This document shows positions 51,671-58,106 of a stretch of 58,106 bases of DNA, piece after piece. The position numbers and the translations under genes are program-made. Origin of the DNA: Mycobacterium gordonae (GTDB lineage: Bacteria > Actinomycetota > Actinomycetes > Mycobacteriales > Mycobacteriaceae); contig NZ_LQOY01000243.1 in NCBI RefSeq assembly GCF_002101675.1, positions 1 through 58,106 on the forward strand. The letters run 5' to 3'. The notes beneath the pieces were generated by a model. It ran no database searches, had not been told where the DNA came from, and saw only the letters and a program-made list of their open reading frames with translations. Within the stretch, counting starts at the first letter, position 1. The number at the start of each line of letters is the position of its first letter.

Positions 51671-52492
51671 TTACACCGCCGCTGCCGAGTGGAGCGCCGT
51701 CGCCAGTATCCGGTTCACCGTTGTGTGGTGCAGCTTGAGTTCCTCTGAGATTTCACCCGGCTTTTGCCCGTCAGCGTGGCGGCGCAGCACAGCGTCAATG
51801 ATTTCTGCAGGCTGCTTGGTTCTTTTCGATGCCATCACTGTGCGTACGGCGTGTTCATGACGCTCTCGCGGGGGCACAGCGGCGTCCACTCTTGGAACCG
51901 ATGACAGCGACCGGTCCGGCTCGACCGCCACCATGGCCCTATCACGCTCACCTGCTGAGGACCCAGCGACTGGCAGAGGTGTCGCCGACAGGGACACCGG
52001 GACGTCCTCCTCGACGAGGGCCGGCGGCGCCTCGGCGCGGCTGTGTAGGAGCCGGGTCAGGGCTACCAGCGCAACGGTGGCCTGCGCGGTCGTGACGTCA
52101 ATGATCAGCGGCCACAACCATGCCAAGCTTGGGCGGATACCGCACCGGATAGCCAAGCTGCACAACGCATCAAATGACAGGCGAAACGCACCGGCCCCCA
52201 GTAACAGCGTCATGATCACCGCCGCCCAGAACGTCAAGGTGGGCCGGCGGTGCACCTTGATGAGCAGCGAGAGCCCTTCCGTGGACCCGAGCAATACCAG
52301 AGGTGGGGCCGTGGCCACCGCGGCCGCCAGCGCCGGGGCGACGTGATCGGCCTGCACGATCGCGTGTAACGCGTTGCCAGCGATCGAGGCCGCGCTTGCT
52401 CCTATCAACACCACCCAAAAGAAACGCACTGCGCGCCGGTGGGTTTTCGGATCGGTATCGGCGGGAGTGCTGCGGGCGCTATCGCAAGCCAT
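51671..52492 (-). CDS. DUF2637-like membrane protein with C-terminal HTH
   Basis: 273 residues from ATG 52492; the frame upstream to 52828 is not protein-like and includes DNA of the eccE gene. Four membrane helices cover about 20-155 (FFWVVLIGASAASIAGNALH; AALAAAVATAPPLVLLG; LTFWAAVIMTLLLGAGAF; LWPLIIDVTTAQATVALVAL), the pattern of actinobacterial DUF2637 proteins. After a flexible linker the C-terminus has an HTH (EIIDAVLRRHADGQKPGEIS, then LKLHHTTVNRILATAL). Such proteins are common on plasmids and integrative elements; the role may be to couple DNA to the membrane. Confidence 0.65.
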   Translation of the reverse strand: MACDSARSTPADTDPKTHRRAVRFFWVVLIGASAASIAGNALHAIVQADHVAPALAAAVATAPPLVLLGSTEGLSLLIKVHRRPTLTFWAAVIMTLLLGAGAFRLSFDALCSLAIRCGIRPSLAWLWPLIIDVTTAQATVALVALTRLLHSRAEAPPALVEEDVPVSLSATPLPVAGSSAGERDRAMVAVEPDRSLSSVPRVDAAVPPRERHEHAVRTVMASKRTKQPAEIIDAVLRRHADGQKPGEISEELKLHHTTVNRILATALHSAAAV

Positions 52493-52557
52493 ACCCGCAA
52501 TCGTGCACTCCCACCCCGGTATTCGTCTACCAAAGTCAGCCACATTGGGAGGATCGA

Positions 52558-54101
52558 TTACCGCAGATAAGCATCCTCGTTGCGGAATGTCACAGACCTC
52601 AACGTGGTGCGAAAACGCTGTGTTTTCACGGTGATTCGCTCGCCCCGCTGTTCGATACGGATATCGGGTGCAGCGCTGGCGGGCACATCGCCGACCGTGA
52701 TCGATGTGCGCGCGGGTGGGTAGTTGTTGACGCGACCATTGTGTACCACCATCGTCGGAGGACGTGGCGGCTGGGCTGTGACGTCGCGCGTCGTCCAGAT
52801 CCGTGGGGAAGCAGACGTCATTGTCCAACGCCCAGTGGGGTCGTAAACGGCGACCTGTTCGCCTGCTGCGGCCGCCCGGCGAATCAGCCGTTTCACCGCC
52901 TGGTCATCATCGGCGTGCAGAGCAATTCGGGTGGGGGCCGCGGGATCTGATATCGGCATCAACAGCATAGCGTCTCGCAGTTCACCCAGCAGAACACCCG
53001 ATGCGCCGGCTACGACAGCTGTGTTGAGTTCGGTAGTTACTGGCGTTGATGGCAACCTCAGCCGCCTGCACCCAGGCAAGGTCAGCGCCAACGCTTCCCA
53101 CTGTCGGCCCGCCATCGGGTTGAGCACCAGCCGCGGCGAGCTGGCAAGCGGTTGCACGGTGGTCAACCGGACGAGGGCTGAAGCCCGCACGCCGGCAGGA
53201 TCGCTGCGCAACGCGATCACCAGGGTCGTGTGGTCGCTCTGGTAGGCCCACACGTCGTCGAGTTGAGCAGAGCGCACGTCACTGGCGCTGAAGAAATACG
53301 CTGTGACATAGGCCTTCCCGCCGCGCTGCAGATTCGTCCAGCGGTCCTGGTAAGAAGCTGTCGCGTTTTCGGGCCCACCCAGGCTGGCCGCTACCGCGTC
53401 GTTCATCTGCGCTGCGGTCAAAAGCCTTGCACGACAGTTTGTTTGGCACAGCGCTCTGGTGATGCGCTGAGAAGCCGCCACCGCCGCGCCGATCGTGTCT
53501 CGCCGCCACAGCAGTCCAGGCAGAATGCGGTCGCTGCGCGTATCGAAGCGGACTACCAACGTCACGCTACGCTGACCGGCCGCCGGCAGCCCCCGTAGCG
53601 CCGCTTCATACAGTTCGGCATAGTTGTCTCTGGCTGTGCGGCTGCCCTCGCAGATGATGTCGACATCAACACTCAACCCGCAGCGCTGCATCTCTTGTGC
53701 GATTACGCTAATCGGCACGGTATTAAGTGTTTTGGTGTGGTCGGCGTGCAATAGGGTGGGGATGTAAGGCTTGCCCAGCACAGTGATCATCGTGGACACG
53801 GTGTGCCCGTCGATCACAACACCGACTGTGTGCTCGTTGAGGGTGACATCGACCGGTTGAGGCAGCTGGAGTCTGCGCACCCGGCGGCGCGTCCAGGACA
53901 TGGCCCGCCACGCCCACTGCCACACGGTGCGCTCCCGGAAGGTCAGCACACAGATCACCAGTCCGGTCGCGGCGCCGCTGGCGACGGCGATCGGCCACGA
54001 ATCCAGCGTGGCGCTCAGTGCCAGCGCAACCAGACCTGCGACCACTTCGCCGGTGACCACGGCGCGGGGTGCGATACGGGCCGAGACAAACCGTTGCTTC
54101 A

Positions 54102-54102
<1 letters not shown>
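52558..54102 (-). CDS. eccE: EccE, membrane component of the ESX system
   Basis: 514 residues. Two N-terminal membrane helices (about 15-32 and 37-53, VVAGLVALALSATLD; AVASGAATGLVICVLTF) precede a large soluble domain, as in EccE. EccE forms the outer rim of the EccBCDE inner-membrane complex. The order mycP-eccE and the overlap of its ATG with the mycosin stop support the assignment. The soluble domain is quite divergent from chromosomal EccEs, as expected of plasmid ESX loci. Confidence 0.75.
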
Positions 54103-55738
<1,636 letters not shown>

Positions 55739-55739
<1 letters not shown>

Positions 55740-57235
55740 CAGCCGTGGACCGCATTTCGTACCACCCACAGCAGATTCAGCAGCCAGATCGCCCATGGCA
55801 CAACGAAAATCAGCAGAATGTACTCGCTGACTTCGACGGCGCGGTTTACCGGTGCGCTGATCCGCGCATTGGGCACCACCAGCGCTCCAAGCAGGCCCGC
55901 CCCGGCCAACATTAGCGCTGCGCCAACACATATCAGGGTGACAACCGGCGAAGCCGGGTTGGGAGCGCTTGCGTATCGTCCGATCACCACCGCTACCGCG
56001 ACGACCGCACCAACGGCCAGCATCACCGATTGATTGCGATCAACAAACGAGCGCGCCCGGAGCAGAAAGATTGCGCAAATCCCCAACGTGAATGCCAAAA
56101 ACCGCCACCCGCCGCCAGTTTCGGGCATCACTGCATAGCGCGCGGCCGCCACCAACACCACAGCGCCGCCAGCCAGCAGACCCGTCACGATGGCGGTGCC
56201 GCGCCGAGCCCACGTCGCGATCTGCTCAACGGTTTCATTGCCCGGACGCTCCACCGGCGACACCGTGTTTAGGGCAGCGCCTTCTCGAGTCTCAAACACC
56301 CCCCGGTTAGTGACCGAAGGAAACCATGGCCCGGGCACTCCGGCCCCCACGATCCCGATGCTGGTTGCAAACGTCACTAGCACCAGGTCCGCTACCAAGA
56401 AGACGACCGCCAGATGCGCTGGCAGCACTCGCCAACCGCTGGCGTGGATCGCCGCCACCGCGCCCGCAGATAACCCGACCACAGCCATCCCCGCAAACAC
56501 AGTCAGATAGCGGCCGGTCAGCATCGTCAATGCCGCCACGCCGGCCAACACGGTGGCCGTCGCGGCCACCACATGCCAGCCACCGGGTGGTCCCGGCACC
56601 GACATCGCCGCGCCTGCACCGGCGCAAATCAGCGCCGACCACACCAGGAAGTCCGCCGATCGGCGTCGCTGCTCATCTCGTGCCCGCGTCGCCGCCCTCG
56701 CCGACACCAAGAAAACGGCGGCTAATCCCCACGACACCGCCGCGGGCAGCCAGCCGTGCTGTTGCCACCACAACTGCGCCAACATCACCTCGGCCCACGC
56801 GACCAGCGCTGCGAAAAGCCCCCCGGCTACCCGACGCGCGACCGTGACATCGACTGTGGCGAACTGCTGGCGTGCTGAACGAGCCAGCGCCGTCGACACC
56901 TCCTCAATGACAGGTGCGAAGCGTTCGGTGGCGTCAGTAGGCAAGAGACACAACAAGTCCCCGTCGTAGACACGGCTGTCATCAAGGGATCGCTGCGGAT
57001 CGAGCGGAGTGGCGTCTGCACGGCACAGTTGAAAGGTCAACGTGTCATCAAGAGGTGCCCGCCCGCGATCTTTGAGAATCGCATTGACCCGCGGGATGAG
57101 GTCCTCGATCACCGCAATCAACGCCACCCCAGCAGGCAGGACGTAATCGATGAGCGTGTCATCCCCGACCAGCAAATGAACCTTGCACAGCCGAGGGACT
57201 TCCGGCGCCTGTTGTGCGGAATTGGCGGTGGTCAT
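55739..57235 (-). CDS. eccD: EccD, polytopic channel protein of the ESX system
   Basis: 498 residues. Residues about 15-100 form a ubiquitin-like cytosolic domain (CKVHLLVGDDTLIDYVLPAG, later VYDGDLLCLLP). The rest contains about eleven membrane helices (first near 133-150, last near 470-490, ILLIFVVPWAIWLLNLLWVV). EccD forms the membrane vestibule of the ESX complex. Its ATG overlaps the stop of the MinD-like gene and its stop overlaps the mycP start, so the three are coupled. Confidence 0.9.
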
Positions 57236-58041
57236 CGGGCATCGGCCGCTGTCGAGAACCCTGCCGCCAATGCGGCGGCGGTCTTAAGCACCGCCCTGGC
57301 GGTCTTAGGGTTGACCCTTCGAAGGTCCAACTCGCCCGCCGAGGCGATGTGGGGGTCAAAGGGTACCTCGATAATGCGATCGTTTTTGACCCAGCTCCCG
57401 AAATGCTCCCTGAGTGTGGCGACCAGTTTGGCCGCCTCCTTACGATCCTTCCGATTGCGCGCCGGGCGAATGTGGTTGATCACCAACACTGTTCGCGACA
57501 GCAACTGGTGATAGCCTTCGTCGCGCAACCACTCGAAATTGGTGCTCGCGCCTTCGGCGCCGTCCGGGACGGCCGAGGCCACCATCAACACCGCATCGGC
57601 GCGCTCGAACACACCCTTCATCACCTCGTGTTCGAGATCGACACCGCAGTCAACGAAAAGCACACTGTAGAACCGTTGTAGACGCATATGGCCCTTGCTG
57701 AACTCATCAGCGGTCAACCCCTCCCCGCGAGCGCCTCCATGGCGCGGGGAAGCCACAACGTCTAAACCAACTTGGTTGTGGCCCGTCAAGGCCCCAACAT
57801 CGGCGTAGCGATGAAGATTAAGGTCGTCGTTAATCGCACGCAGCGATGACGCCTTGGGATCCACCCGAGCCGCCAAATTTGCGGCCTGTGCCGGATCGGC
57901 GTCGACAGCGACCACTTGGTCGTTACGATTGCGTGCAAACTCACTGGCGGTCGCGACAGTCATCGCGGTCTTGCCCGAACCGCCCTTGCCACCAAGCACC
58001 ACGACGGTATAAGTGCCACGCAAATTGGCCGGCAAATTCAT
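57232..58041 (-). CDS. MinD/ParA-like ATPase of the ESX locus
   Basis: 269 residues. The deviant Walker A is KGGSGKTAM (19-27), with VVAVDADPAQAANLA and VLFVDCGVD as the switch and Walker B regions, typical of MinD/SIMIBI ATPases. Similar ATPase domains occur in EspI of ESX loci, there with a long Pro-rich N-terminus that is missing here. A role in ESX regulation or positioning is inferred; a plasmid partition role is less likely because no parB-like gene follows and it is coupled to eccD. ATG 58041 is the only start with family-like sequence after it. Confidence 0.8.
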   Translation of the reverse strand: MNLPANLRGTYTVVVLGGKGGSGKTAMTVATASEFARNRNDQVVAVDADPAQAANLAARVDPKASSLRAINDDLNLHRYADVGALTGHNQVGLDVVASPRHGGARGEGLTADEFSKGHMRLQRFYSVLFVDCGVDLEHEVMKGVFERADAVLMVASAVPDGAEGASTNFEWLRDEGYHQLLSRTVLVINHIRPARNRKDRKEAAKLVATLREHFGSWVKNDRIIEVPFDPHIASAGELDLRRVNPKTARAVLKTAAALAAGFSTAADAR

Positions 58042-58045
58042 ACGG

Positions 58046-58106
58046 TCATTGCAACAACATGGATCTTAGGAGTTGCAATGCCAAGTGGTTACCCGCATCC
58101 GCCGGC
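58046..58106 (-). CDS. 3' end of a gene cut by the right edge
   Basis: The minus frame from 58105 reads PADAGNHLALQLLRSMLLQ and stops at 58046-58048, four bases before the ATG of the MinD-like gene. The other frames have earlier stops. The helical, Leu-rich ending is protein-like, and the tight spacing suits an operon, but nineteen residues cannot be assigned. An ESX gene is expected here by context. Confidence 0.45.
   Translation of the reverse strand, partial: PADAGNHLALQLLRSMLLQ
58047..58080. repeat. Inverted repeat before the MinD-like gene
   Basis: CATTGCAAC (58047-58055) and GTTGCAATG (58072-58080) are perfect 9-bp complements 16 bases apart, directly upstream of the MinD-like start. 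They could form an mRNA hairpin at the intercistronic junction or be an operator. Confidence 0.45.

Noticed and set aside
57232..58041. MinD-like ATPase as a ParA partition protein
   Set aside because: It is coupled by ATGA overlap to eccD, and there is no parB-like gene or iteron array in view; an ESX role fits better.

Overview
The window looks like part of a mycobacterial conjugative plasmid of the kind that carries a type IV and a type VII (ESX) secretion system together; pRAW of Mycobacterium marinum is the published example. The evidence is the high-GC actinobacterial coding style, an MmpL transporter, ESX core parts (EccA, EccD, EccE, a mycosin, a MinD-like ATPase), a TraA relaxase-helicase, and VirB4, TcpC/VirB8, VirB6-like and VirD4-like transfer proteins. 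All of this is read from the sequence; no search was run.

Layout, left to right. (1) 1-8230 is an accessory block: three TetR regulators, an MmpL/RND lipid exporter translationally coupled to an alpha/beta hydrolase, and a DUF6188-like protein. Related palindromes of the CTACGCTACT / TACTAnTAGTA type lie beside these genes, so they may form one small regulon. (2) 8390-26592 is a graveyard of recombinases. An ancestral minus-strand operon (tyrosine integrase, small HTH protein, 16-CxxC zinc-ribbon tyrosine recombinase) has been split twice. An IS30-family element (about 9189-13067), itself split by two IS3-family elements, sits in the zinc-ribbon recombinase. A Tn554-like element (about 15381-26000) sits in the integrase. 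The Tn554-like element's large recombinase is in turn split by a second, four-gene recombinase transposon (about 18527-24629), which entered the catalytic H-x-x-R region of its host gene.

(3) 27087-34272 is the mobilisation region: an HNH endonuclease-like gene and a small repeat-bearing HTH protein run leftward, a hairpin-rich gap is a candidate oriT, and a TraA relaxase of about 1950 residues runs rightward. (4) 34408-38110 is a cargo cassette of three tightly spaced genes: a Ser/Thr kinase with an N-terminal HTH, an SF2 helicase and a small zinc-finger protein. I do not recognise this as a named system; it is the best candidate here for an undescribed, possibly defensive, system. (5) 38595-48273 is a leftward operon with overlapping genes for the type IV machine, ending in eccA. 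(6) 48398-49973 is a small rightward island with an Xre-type regulator and a membrane protein. (7) 50173-58106 runs leftward: a coupling ATPase without a visible membrane anchor, a DUF2637-like protein, EccE, mycosin, EccD and a MinD-like ATPase. EccB, EccC, the Esx/PE/PPE substrates and EspG are not in the window and may lie beyond the right edge.

Working model: TraA nicks at oriT and unwinds the strand. The VirD4-like ATPase hands the complex to the VirB4/VirB6-like/TcpC machine, and the ESX system provides the mycobacterial envelope component that such plasmids need for transfer.
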